5,825 nucleotides of DNA from Nitrospinota bacterium (GTDB lineage Bacteria; UBA8248): contig WTGD01000234.1 in NCBI GenBank assembly GCA_011523725.1, positions 1 to 5,825 of the forward strand, given 5' to 3'. The position numbers were made by a program, and so were the translations under genes. The notes beneath the pieces are model-generated. The model saw only the letters and a program-made list of their open reading frames with translations, made no database searches and was not told the origin of the DNA. Positions 1-5,257 of the stretch are shown here, piece after piece. The number at the start of each line of letters is the position of its first letter. Position 1 is the first letter of the stretch.

Positions 1-63
1 GGGGAGGACCCGCGTGTTCGCCCGATCTGGTCGAGTATCTCTCTCTACCCGTAGAGCGAAACT

Positions 64-90
64 GTAGGGGTGGCTCGCGAGCCGCCCCTG
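64..90. repeat. Single GTAG-type REP-like palindrome
   Basis: A GTAG tetranucleotide (64-67) is followed by a long GC-rich palindrome, GGGTGGCT-CGCG-AGCCGCCC, with one G-T pair in the stem. GTAG next to a hairpin is the layout recognised by REP-associated tyrosine transposases (RAYT/TnpA_REP) in the REP families where this is known. The element sits just past the stop codon of the minus-strand membrane-protein gene, a usual place for REPs, and its stem could also slow or protect the 3' end of that transcript. No U-tract follows on the minus strand, so I do not call it an intrinsic terminator. It differs in stem sequence from the REP pair at 842-924. Confidence 0.55.
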
Positions 91-96
91 CGGGGA

Positions 97-603
97 TCAT
101 TTCCGTCCAGGCTCCCCCCGTCCGGCCCGCAGACTCAGCAGCAGCAGAACGAACGACGCGAGGCTCGCGAGGGTGCGGACGTGGTTCCAGAGCGTCCATT
201 CCGCGATGTAGGAGATCATCGCCTGAGCGTTTTCGGGCCGGGCCGGATCGAGAGGCGCGATCTCGCCGTTCAGCGGCACGTTGAAGGCGCTGGTCACGCC
301 GAAAGCGCCGATCAGATAGATCAGGGCGGCGGAAAGTGCTAACCGGCCGGCGGGGGCGTCGCGGCGGACCAGCGCATGAAGCGCCACGGCGACGGAAAGG
401 ACCAAAGCGCCGAAAAAGCCCAGCGCGAAGACGGCGTTTCTGACGGCGAGGTTGATCGCCTGCATGGAGGCCAGGGCGGCGAGCGGCTCCATCGCCGCAA
501 GGCCCGGCATCACCACGAAGGAGAACGCGAAGAAAAACCCGGCCATCAGGCCGACCCAGAGGGCGCAGGCCAGGCGCAGCCAGATGCTCGAGGACATCGT
601 CAT
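97..603 (-). CDS. DUF1772 / anthrone-oxygenase-like integral membrane protein
   Basis: A 168-residue membrane protein with four hydrophobic helices at about residues 7-32, 56-79, 86-106 and 143-158. It carries the hallmarks of the DUF1772 (anthrone oxygenase-like) family: an FFFAFSFVVMPGL first helix, AMQAIN-like SMQAIN, FGVTSAFNVPLN (about 101-112) and WTLWNHVRT (about 136-144). Length is normal for the family. Some fungal relatives oxidise anthrones without a cofactor; the bacterial members have no settled function, so no reaction is assigned. I chose the ATG at 603 because GGGA lies 6 bases upstream; an in-frame TTG at 615 would add four residues (MGCV) but has no ribosome-binding site. 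The C-terminus is short, basic and probably cytoplasmic. It is transcribed away from all other genes here and is probably monocistronic within the window. The family call is secure, the role unknown. Confidence 0.85.
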   Translation of the reverse strand: MTMSSSIWLRLACALWVGLMAGFFFAFSFVVMPGLAAMEPLAALASMQAINLAVRNAVFALGFFGALVLSVAVALHALVRRDAPAGRLALSAALIYLIGAFGVTSAFNVPLNGEIAPLDPARPENAQAMISYIAEWTLWNHVRTLASLASFVLLLLSLRAGRGEPGRK

Positions 604-776
604 CACACATCCCAAAAGGCGGCGGCCAGGGCGGCGGGCGCTCTTGGGCCGCCCCGCCCATATTCATCTTTTCGCCCATTGCCGGGGGATACGCAAGGTT
701 CGACGCCGCACCGGATCGATTCGCATGTCAGAAACCCTTCCCCCGGCGGCCCCTGACGCGGGCGGACACGTTCGAA

Positions 777-814
777 CTCCTCCTCGGGGCTGTTGAAAAG
801 TCCCGAGGGAGGAG
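777..814. repeat. Imperfect hairpin around a CTGTTGAAAAG loop
   Basis: CTCCTCCTCGGG (777-788) pairs with CCCGAGGGAGGAG (802-814) with one bulged base and a 13-base loop. AGTCCCGA occurs directly repeated at 800-807 and 817-824. The loop sequence CTGTTGAAAAG resembles the tips of some insertion sequences, but no transposase gene is near, so an IS relic is only a guess. No T-run follows, so it is not a classical terminator. Confidence 0.35.
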
Positions 815-841
815 GGAGTCCCGATTATCGAACCGTTCACC

Positions 842-924
842 GTAGGGACAGGCCTCCGTGCCTGTCCTTTGTCTTCATCGAGGCGAAGACCTACATCAGG
901 ACAGGCACGGAGGCCTGTCCCTAC
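842..924. repeat. REP pair (REPIN/BIME-like) with perfect 27-bp inverted arms
   Basis: Two identical 27-base arms (842-868 and 898-924) face each other across a 29-base spacer. Each arm begins at its outer end with GTAG and is itself a hairpin: GGACAGGC and GCCTGTCC with a 6-base loop (846-853/860-867 and 899-906/913-920). The spacer carries a further small inverted repeat, GTCTTC (871-876) and GAAGAC (885-890). GTAG plus hairpin in mirrored pairs is the known form of REPINs/BIMEs mobilised by RAYT transposases. No RAYT gene is in the window, so it would act in trans. The perfect identity of both arms suggests a recent origin or continued selection. Confidence 0.8.
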
Positions 925-950
925 AAACCCAACCCCCCAACCCCCCTTGA

Positions 951-1050
951 CAGGGGTCAATTTCGAGCGATGAGCGAGAAATTGTGTGCCGATGTGTTTC
1001 TCATCAATGGCTTGTGCAAACGCTCGTTCCTCACTCGCGTTTGACCCCTG
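951..1050. repeat. Long imperfect inverted repeat, 28-bp arms
   Basis: CAGGGGTCAA (951-960) is perfectly mirrored by TTGACCCCTG (1041-1050). After three mismatched bases the complementarity resumes for 12 of the next 15 positions (964-978 with 1023-1037), giving 22 of 28 paired positions around a 44-base loop. It ends about 130 bases before the asparaginase-family start codon. It could be the two ends of a small decayed mobile element, or a leader structure; the sequence does not decide between these. I find no coding content inside. Confidence 0.5.
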
Positions 1051-1178
1051 CGAGAGCGATTCTCCTCTCCCCCGCCCGGCCTTGCGGTCGCTTCTCTCCG
1101 AGGCCAAAATGCGTTCACCTCCTATGGGAGCGCAGCGGTACACGAACTACATCTCATTCAACGAACAAAGGAGACCCC

Positions 1179-2174
1179 ATGAAGAAGCCCCGCGTTGCCA
1201 TCGTGACGACCGGCGGGACGATATCGTCGAAATACGACGTGCGCGGCGGCGAGAACGTGCCTGCGGCGAGCGCGGAAGAGCTGATAGCGTCGGTTCCCGA
1301 ACTCGCCGGTGCGGCCGATGTGCGCGTCGTCGAACATTCGAACGTCACCAGCGACGTGATGGAGACGGCGACGGCCTTCGGGCTCCGCGACCGTCTGCGC
1401 GCGGTTCTGGCGGATGAGGAGACGGCGGGGGCGGTGGTCACGCACGGGACGGCCACGATGGAGGAGACGGCCTATCTCCTGGATTTGACCTTAGGAAGCG
1501 AGAAGCCCGTCGTCATCACGGGCGCGATGCGCAATTCCGTCGCCCGCGACGCGGACGGCCCCCGGAACATCTTCTACGCCGCGAAGATTGCGGCGGACCC
1601 CGAGGCGCGGGGCCGGGGCGTGATGGTCGCGCTGGACGGGGAGATATTCGCCGCGCGCGACGTCATCAAGGTCCATTCCCAAAGGCCCCACGCGTTCGCG
1701 TCCAGAGACGGGGGCCCCATCGGCGTGGTTTCGGACGCGGGCGCCTCCTTCCACTATCTTCCCGGGCGGCGGCTTCATTTCGAGGTGGACCATTTGCGGG
1801 AAAACGTGCAGTTCCTCACCGTGACGCAGGGTGCGAACGACATGCTCGTGCGCGCGTGCATCCGGGAGCGGGTAGACGGCATCGTGGTGGAGGGCGTCGG
1901 CGCGGGCAACGTGAACATTCCCTATTACCACGCCTTGTGCGATGCGCTGGAAGCGGGAATCCCCGTGGTGATCGGGGTGAGAATCTTCGCCGGGGCGCCG
2001 CACGGGGCCAAGGCGCACGAGGGCTCGTTCCGGAGCCTCATGGAGCGCGGGGCGATATCCGCGGGCTATCTGAGCGGCATCAAGGCGCGGACTCTGCTCA
2101 TGGTGGCCCTGGCGCAAACGCAAGACACCGACGAGCTGCGCGATATCTTCGAGCGCGCGGGGGGAAGGGCGTAA
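1179..2174 (+). CDS. L-asparaginase-family protein lacking the catalytic-triad Asp
   Basis: A 331-residue protein of the bacterial L-asparaginase/glutaminase fold, the usual length. The first signature TTGGTI is at 10-15 (T11 matches the nucleophile T12 of E. coli AnsB). The second signature reads VVTHGTATMEETAYLLDLTL (87-105): the Thr (T91) of the second triad is kept, but its usual Asp neighbour is Ala92. The Lys of that triad is probably K164 in ARDVIKVHS. A conserved C-terminal domain follows from about residue 208. There is no signal peptide, so it should be cytoplasmic. The start is fixed by AAAGGAGA at 1167-1174; the frame stays open upstream to 984 but through inverted repeats. Family knowledge predicts amide hydrolysis (Asn to Asp plus ammonia), but in AnsB D90 holds the substrate amino group, so a substrate without a free alpha-amino group is possible. 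No co-transcribed neighbour is visible. Confidence 0.9.
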   Translation: MKKPRVAIVTTGGTISSKYDVRGGENVPAASAEELIASVPELAGAADVRVVEHSNVTSDVMETATAFGLRDRLRAVLADEETAGAVVTHGTATMEETAYLLDLTLGSEKPVVITGAMRNSVARDADGPRNIFYAAKIAADPEARGRGVMVALDGEIFAARDVIKVHSQRPHAFASRDGGPIGVVSDAGASFHYLPGRRLHFEVDHLRENVQFLTVTQGANDMLVRACIRERVDGIVVEGVGAGNVNIPYYHALCDALEAGIPVVIGVRIFAGAPHGAKAHEGSFRSLMERGAISAGYLSGIKARTLLMVALAQTQDTDELRDIFERAGGRA

Positions 2175-2278
2175 AGGCTAATCGCTGCTGTCTCCTGGGG
2201 CGGGAGCGCTTGTTGCCCGACATTCGCCGGAATGACGGACAAGACCTTGCTCGACAAAACCGGATTCCACCGGCTTTT

Positions 2279-2300
2279 CCCCGCATTTCCCCGCAATTCC
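2279..2300 (+). repeat. Tandem decamer repeat, CCCCGCATTT type
   Basis: Two decamers, CCCCGCATTT and CCCCGCAATT, stand head to tail and are followed by a partial third (CC). The same 10-base period and consensus recur at 2741-2770, 4978-4997, 5086-5115 and, inverted, at 5258-5277, always between genes and never inside them. Confidence 0.6.
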
Positions 2301-2579
2301 TCTTCTCCCTGAAACCCCGCCTTACGCTATCGTGCGCGCGGCGCGGGAAAAGATTTCCTGCGCACAGGTTGGCATTGGACTGGCAGGAGAGGGTGATCAT
2401 GGAATCAGGCGTTTGCGAGAGAATGGAGACGGCGCGCCATCCTTCCCTGTTCGGAATTCTCCTGTCATCGGTCGGTCGATTCCTGCTTCTTCGGTTGGAA
2501 TGGATTCTCGCTCCTCGCCCAGGTTCGACCACCGCAGCCGGAGCAGGCGCGCCGGTGGATTCAGGGAAACGATTCAAAA

Positions 2580-2665
2580 TGCAAATAATCATATTTCCCG
2601 TAAAATTCGATAAATTCACGGGGTTTTTCGATAAATTTCCGAAAATGGTTTGCCTTGCAAATAAT
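2580..2665. repeat. Direct repeats TGCAAATAAT flanking the AT-rich 21-bp repeat
   Basis: TGCAAATAAT occurs at 2580-2589 and again at 2656-2665, on either side of the left 21-bp repeat block; 12 of 14 bases match if extended to the right. It could be a target-site duplication or a pair of regulator sites, but ten matching bases in AT-rich DNA could arise by chance. Confidence 0.3.
2606..2649 (+). repeat. Left AT-rich repeat block, 21-bp period
   Basis: TTCGATAAATTC (2606-2617) recurs as TTCGATAAATTT at 2627-2638, a period of 21 bases, with the core CGATAAATTCACGGGG followed by a T-run in the first unit. The second unit decays after its first nine bases. Bases 2608-2637 match the reverse complement of 5146-5175 at 28 of 30 positions, so this is one member of an inverted pair that brackets the three-gene cassette. 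The 21-base spacing equals two helical turns, which would place a DNA-binding protein on one face. It lies about 220 bases upstream of the oxidoreductase start. Confidence 0.75.
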
Positions 2666-2691
2666 TGTAATCAAAAGAGTTACCATATAAA
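2665..2691 (+). promoter_or_regulatory. Possible promoter for the flavin oxidoreductase gene
   Basis: TTGTAA (2665-2670) and TATAAA (2686-2691) are 15 bases apart, shorter than the 17 preferred by a housekeeping sigma factor. They lie in the AT-rich island about 175 bases before the start codon. The match is weak and AT-rich DNA yields such pairs by chance. Confidence 0.2.
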
Positions 2692-2740
2692 TCTGAGCGT
2701 ATCGCACTAAGGTTCAGCGGCAAAAAAAGTTTTTCGCCCC

Positions 2741-2770
2741 CCGCGCATTTCCCCGCAAGTGCCCGCATTT
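2741..2770 (+). repeat. Three tandem decamers, NCCCGCATTT type
   Basis: CCGCGCATTT, CCCCGCAAGT and GCCCGCATTT follow one another with an exact 10-base period. They lie between the AT-rich island and the oxidoreductase start codon, so they fall in the probable 5' leader of that gene. An A-run/T-run palindrome (about 2719-2738) sits just before them. Confidence 0.6.
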
Positions 2771-2865
2771 CCTCTCGCGCCGCATCTGCGCTGCTAGCAT
2801 GGCGGCGTCGCGCGCCTTGGGGTATGGTGGCCCCCAACCATCCACCTCAGCATGGGGAACGCGAA

Positions 2866-3879
2866 ATGAAAGTAGGGCTCTTCATCACCAACCAGCAGCA
2901 CCTCGAAACCGACATGGTCAGCGCCCTGGACGAGCAGTACGCCATGGTGCGCCTGGCGCGCGACAAGGGCTGGGATTCGCTCTTCACCGGGCAGCACTAC
3001 CTGAACGAGGGCAACAACAAGCAGCTCCAGATCGTGCCCTTCCTCGCGCGGCTGCAGGCCGAGGCTGGCGAGATGACGCTCGGGCTCGGCATCCTGCTCA
3101 TCAACCTCCACAACCCGGTCTACGTCGCCGAGACGGTGGCCACGATGGACGTCCTCTGCCGGGGGAACTTCGTGTTCGGAATCGGGCTGGGCTACCGCGA
3201 GGCGGAGTTCGACGCCTTCCGCGTGCCCAAGGGCCAGCGCGTGCGCCGCTTCGAGGAGTGTCTCGAACTCGTGAAGCGTCTCTGGACGGAGGAAGAGGTG
3301 ACCTGGGAGGATGAGGTCTGCAAGCTCGATGGCGTGCGCATGAACATCCGCCCCGTGCAGAAGCCCCATCCGCCGATATGGGTGGCGGCCAATAATGACA
3401 AGGCCATCGAGCGCGCCGCGCGCATCGGCGACAACTGGTTCATCAACCCCCATTCGACCACGGCGACCATCAAACGGCAGATGGCGCTCTACCGCGCGGA
3501 ACTGGACAGGTGCGGAAAGCCGTTCCCGGCGGAATTTCCCTGCATCAAGGAGGTTTTCTGCAGCCGCGACAGAAAGACCGCCCTCGAGATGGCGGGGCCC
3601 TACCTGTTCGGCAAATACCAGGATTACGCCAAGTGGGGCCAGGACGACGCCATGCCCGAGGATGAGAGCTTTGACCAGGAATTCGACGATTTGCTCAAGG
3701 ACCGCTTCGTCCTCGGCTCGCCCGAGGAGTGCTACGAGCAGCTCCGCCCCTACTGGGAGGAGGTGGGGATGAACCACCTCGTCATCCGCACGCACTGGGC
3801 GGGGATGCCGCTTTCCACGGCGCTTCACAGCATGCGGATGATCTCGGACGAACTCATGCCGGCGCTCCGGAAAATCTGA
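2866..3879 (+). CDS. LLM-class flavin-dependent oxidoreductase (luciferase-like monooxygenase)
   Basis: A 337-residue protein of the bacterial luciferase-like TIM-barrel family, which uses FMNH2 supplied by a partner reductase, or F420 in some branches, to oxidise small substrates with O2. Family marks in order: KVGLFITNQ first strand (2-10), ARDKGWDSLFTGQHY (31-45), LGLGILLINLHNPVYVAETVATMD (72-95), FGIGLGYREAEFDAF (104-118), RRFEECLELVKRLW (127-140), RPVQKPHPPIWVAA (162-175) and GSPEECYEQL (284-293). These are typical and complete, with no truncation. There is no signal peptide, so it should act in the cytoplasm. The ATG at 2866 has GGGGAA (2854-2859) six bases upstream and begins exactly at the first barrel strand; an in-frame ATG at 2824 would add 14 unlike residues. 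No flavin reductase gene is in the window. The following CoxS-like gene is 85 bases away. Substrate unknown. Confidence 0.92.
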   Translation: MKVGLFITNQQHLETDMVSALDEQYAMVRLARDKGWDSLFTGQHYLNEGNNKQLQIVPFLARLQAEAGEMTLGLGILLINLHNPVYVAETVATMDVLCRGNFVFGIGLGYREAEFDAFRVPKGQRVRRFEECLELVKRLWTEEEVTWEDEVCKLDGVRMNIRPVQKPHPPIWVAANNDKAIERAARIGDNWFINPHSTTATIKRQMALYRAELDRCGKPFPAEFPCIKEVFCSRDRKTALEMAGPYLFGKYQDYAKWGQDDAMPEDESFDQEFDDLLKDRFVLGSPEECYEQLRPYWEEVGMNHLVIRTHWAGMPLSTALHSMRMISDELMPALRKI

Positions 3880-3907
3880 GGGTTTCCGTGCACATCGGGC
3901 TGAAACA

Positions 3908-3916
3908 TGGTATAGT
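3908..3916 (+). promoter_or_regulatory. Possible extended -10 promoter before the CoxS-like gene
   Basis: TGGTATAGT matches the extended -10 pattern (TG, one base, then TATAAT with one mismatch). No good -35 is seen, which extended -10 promoters can tolerate. If used, it would let the ferredoxin-like and VOC genes be expressed apart from the oxidoreductase gene, with a leader of about 40 bases. Confidence 0.35.
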
Positions 3917-3964
3917 GAGACTCACATCACGACAGCGCATGGCCGCAAAATGTGGGGGATCGAT

Positions 3965-4486
3965 ATGTCTGAAAAAAGGATGATATCTTTCGTTCTCAAC
4001 GGAGAGCCCGTCGAGGTCATGGTTCCCGTGAACCGCTATCTGGTGGACCTCATCCGCGAAGACTTAGGGATGATGGGCACCAAGCGCGCCTGCGATCAGG
4101 GCGCTTGCGGCTCCTGCTCGATCATCATGGACGGTGAACTCATCAGCTCCTGCCTCGTCCTCGCGGTGCGCGCCGAAGGTGCGAACGTCGAGACCATTGA
4201 AGGCTTTGGCAACATGGACAACTTGCATCCCCTGCAAGCCGCTTTCGCGTCCTATGGCGCCACGCAGTGCGGCTATTGTACGCCGGGGATGATCGTCTCG
4301 GCCAAGAAATTGCTCGATGAGAATCCCGACCCCTCAGAAGCCGAGATTCAGCACTGGCTCACCGGAAACCTCTGCCGCTGCACGGGGTATCGCCAGATCA
4401 TCGCGGCGATTCGCGCCGTGGCCGAGGGCCGAACCGAACCCGAATCCCCCATCACGGTTCCCACGGTGAAGGCCTACGACGACTAG
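3965..4486 (+). CDS. CoxS-like 2x[2Fe-2S] subunit of a molybdenum hydroxylase
   Basis: A 173-residue small subunit of the xanthine dehydrogenase/CO dehydrogenase family, which passes electrons between the molybdenum site and the FAD subunit. The N-terminal plant-type ferredoxin domain binds one cluster through C43, C48, C51 and C63 (CDQGACGSC, then SSC). The C-terminal helical domain binds the second through C102, C105, C137 and C139 (QCGYC and LCRCTGYRQI). All eight ligands are present and the length is normal, so it should be functional. The start at 3965 has GGGGGA (3954-3959) at the right distance; an ATG at 3950 would add MWGID and overlap that site. The large (MoCo) and medium (FAD) subunit genes that usually sit beside it are absent on both sides, where an LLM oxidoreductase and a VOC gene are found instead. 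It may serve a remote partner or be a stand-alone electron carrier. Confidence 0.95.
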   Translation: MSEKRMISFVLNGEPVEVMVPVNRYLVDLIREDLGMMGTKRACDQGACGSCSIIMDGELISSCLVLAVRAEGANVETIEGFGNMDNLHPLQAAFASYGATQCGYCTPGMIVSAKKLLDENPDPSEAEIQHWLTGNLCRCTGYRQIIAAIRAVAEGRTEPESPITVPTVKAYDD

Positions 4487-4493
4487 TCCCTCC

Positions 4494-4510
4494 CCTCCGG
4501 TGAAGGAGGT
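4494..4510 (+). promoter_or_regulatory. Ribosome-binding site of the VOC gene inside a small hairpin
   Basis: The strong site AAGGAGGT (4503-4510) is five bases from the VOC start codon. Its GGAGG core (4505-4509) is exactly complementary to CCTCC at 4494-4498, leaving a six-base loop GGTGAA. The upstream stop codon is at 4484-4486, so a ribosome terminating there would cover or melt the left arm. This suggests that translation of the VOC gene is coupled to the CoxS-like gene. Confidence 0.5.
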
Positions 4511-4514
4511 TGCC

Positions 4515-4970
4515 ATGAAAAGAATGATCGAACACGTCGCCCTGCGCGTCACGAATCTCGATGAATCCATCTCGTTCTACCGCGACGTGATGGGCTTCAA
4601 GCCCGTCGGCCGCCGCCTCATCCACGGTGGCGAGATCGACCAGGTCGTCTTCCGCGTGGGAGAAGACATCCTCGTCCTGTTTCACGCCAAGGATTTCGTG
4701 TCGGACGACATCGAGGTGAAGGGCGGCATGGACCACCTCGCGTTTTGCATGGATGACGCCGAATACCACAATGTTATCAATCGTTTACGTGCGAGCGGTC
4801 GGGAGCCCCACCGCGGCGAGGAGAAGAACCTCGGTGCCTACGGCGTGGGCTACGCCACCTATTTCTACGACCCCGACAACGTCGAACTCGAGATCAAGCG
4901 CTACGACGACCCACCCGAACAGCCCGGCCCCGAGTGGTACGAGAGTGGGCGGAAGATGAGCGTCTCCTAG
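4515..4970 (+). CDS. VOC-superfamily metalloenzyme (glyoxalase/dioxygenase-like)
   Basis: A 151-residue vicinal-oxygen-chelate protein built of two beta-alpha-beta-beta-beta modules (about residues 4-57 and 71-128). Probable metal ligands are H7 (IEHVAL), H74 (MDHLAF) and E126 (DPDNVELEI), the positions used by metal-dependent members such as extradiol dioxygenases, glyoxalase I and fosfomycin-resistance enzymes. The ligand that some members supply from the end of the first module is not clear; L55 or H57 lies nearby. SFYRDVMGFKPV (20-31) is the classic first-module helix. Length is typical of single-domain members, and no signal peptide is seen. The ATG at 4515 follows AAGGAGGT; a GTG at 4500 overlaps that site and is rejected. 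It lies 28 bases after the CoxS-like gene and is almost surely co-transcribed, which points to a catabolic rather than a resistance role, but the reaction cannot be named. Confidence 0.9.
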   Translation: MKRMIEHVALRVTNLDESISFYRDVMGFKPVGRRLIHGGEIDQVVFRVGEDILVLFHAKDFVSDDIEVKGGMDHLAFCMDDAEYHNVINRLRASGREPHRGEEKNLGAYGVGYATYFYDPDNVELEIKRYDDPPEQPGPEWYESGRKMSVS

Positions 4971-4977
4971 GCGCCAT

Positions 4978-4997
4978 CCCCGCAACTCCCCGCATTT
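4978..4997 (+). repeat. Tandem decamer repeat just after the VOC gene
   Basis: CCCCGCAACT and CCCCGCATTT stand head to tail, starting 8 bases after the VOC stop codon. Orientation and period match the blocks at 2279 and 2741. Confidence 0.6.
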
Positions 4998-5085
4998 GCA
5001 GTCATTGCTGGGCGCGCGATTCATGGCAGAATTTCCCTGCGCTGCGATACGGCAGCAGAATCCGGCTGTCGGAACCGGTTTTCGC

Positions 5086-5115
5086 GCGCGCATCTACCCG
5101 TATCTGCCCGCATTT
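5086..5115 (+). repeat. Three tandem decamers, left side of a composite element
   Basis: GCGCGCATCT, ACCCGTATCT and GCCCGCATTT run with an exact 10-base period and lead directly into the AT-rich 21-bp repeat. ATCTGCCCGCA at 5102-5112 is perfectly mirrored at 5261-5271. Confidence 0.6.
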
Positions 5116-5175
5116 CCCCTCGATAATTTCCGGAAAAACCCCGTTAATTTATTGAAAAACCTCGTGAATTTATCG
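5113..5175 (-). repeat. Right AT-rich repeat block, three 21-bp units on the minus strand
   Basis: Read on the minus strand, three 21-base units follow without gaps: 5155-5175, 5134-5154 and 5113-5133. The first two agree at 18 of 21 positions (core AATAAATT or GATAAATT, then ACGGGG or ACGAGG, then a T-run); the third is degenerate. Bases 5146-5175 match 2608-2637 in the opposite orientation at 28 of 30 positions. The block is followed by a nearly palindromic run GAATTT...AAATTC (5166-5191). It lies about 150 bases downstream of the VOC gene. Confidence 0.75.
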
Positions 5176-5257
5176 ATATTTATCGAAATTCATTTTCCGA
5201 GGTTGTTCCTTGGGGCGGTCTTACTATACCGAATTCCACGAATTCAGGGACAACGGC

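Larger units (their letters stand above)
604..1178. other. Intergenic region rich in palindromes, no convincing gene
   Basis: This stretch separates the divergent membrane-protein and asparaginase-family genes. It must hold both promoters, but I see no clean -35/-10 pair. It contains an imperfect hairpin (777-814), a REP pair (842-924), a C-rich tract (928-946) and a 28-bp imperfect inverted repeat (951-978 with 1023-1050). A long minus-strand open frame spanning 664-1143 runs straight through these palindromes and resembles no family I recognise, so it is treated as chance. The dense palindromes suggest a landing zone or relic of small mobile repeats. Confidence 0.6.
2175..2865. other. 690-base intergenic region with repeats and an AT-rich island
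   Basis: No open frame here resembles a known protein; the longest ones run out of phase through the asparaginase gene or through low-complexity repeats. The 5' part holds a small palindrome CATTC-GCCG-GAATG (2221-2234), like the widespread GTCATTCCGGCG intergenic repeats. Decamer repeats follow at 2279-2300 and 2741-2770. From about 2570 to 2700 the sequence turns sharply AT-rich against a GC-rich background and contains the 21-bp-period repeat. The region should include the promoter of the downstream flavin oxidoreductase gene. Confidence 0.6.

Noticed and set aside
1..54. Possible C-terminal tail of a plus-strand gene entering from the left (17 codons then TAG at 52-54)
   Set aside because: Too short to recognise and the other frames are equally open; it cannot be supported.
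664..1143. A 159-codon minus-strand open frame
   Set aside because: It runs through the REP pair, the C-rich tract and the second inverted repeat, has no ribosome-binding site and resembles no protein family; high GC makes such frames common.
2250..2284. A terminator-like CCGG...CCGG then TTTT after the asparaginase-family gene
   Set aside because: The stem is only about four base pairs and the T-run is short; not enough to call a terminator.
1856..2710. A 284-codon plus-strand open frame
   Set aside because: The first third is an out-of-phase reading of the asparaginase-family gene and the rest crosses decamer and 21-bp repeats, with no family resemblance.
2794..3828. A 344-codon minus-strand open frame
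   Set aside because: It is the antisense of the LLM oxidoreductase, whose plus-strand product has complete family motifs and a proper ribosome-binding site.
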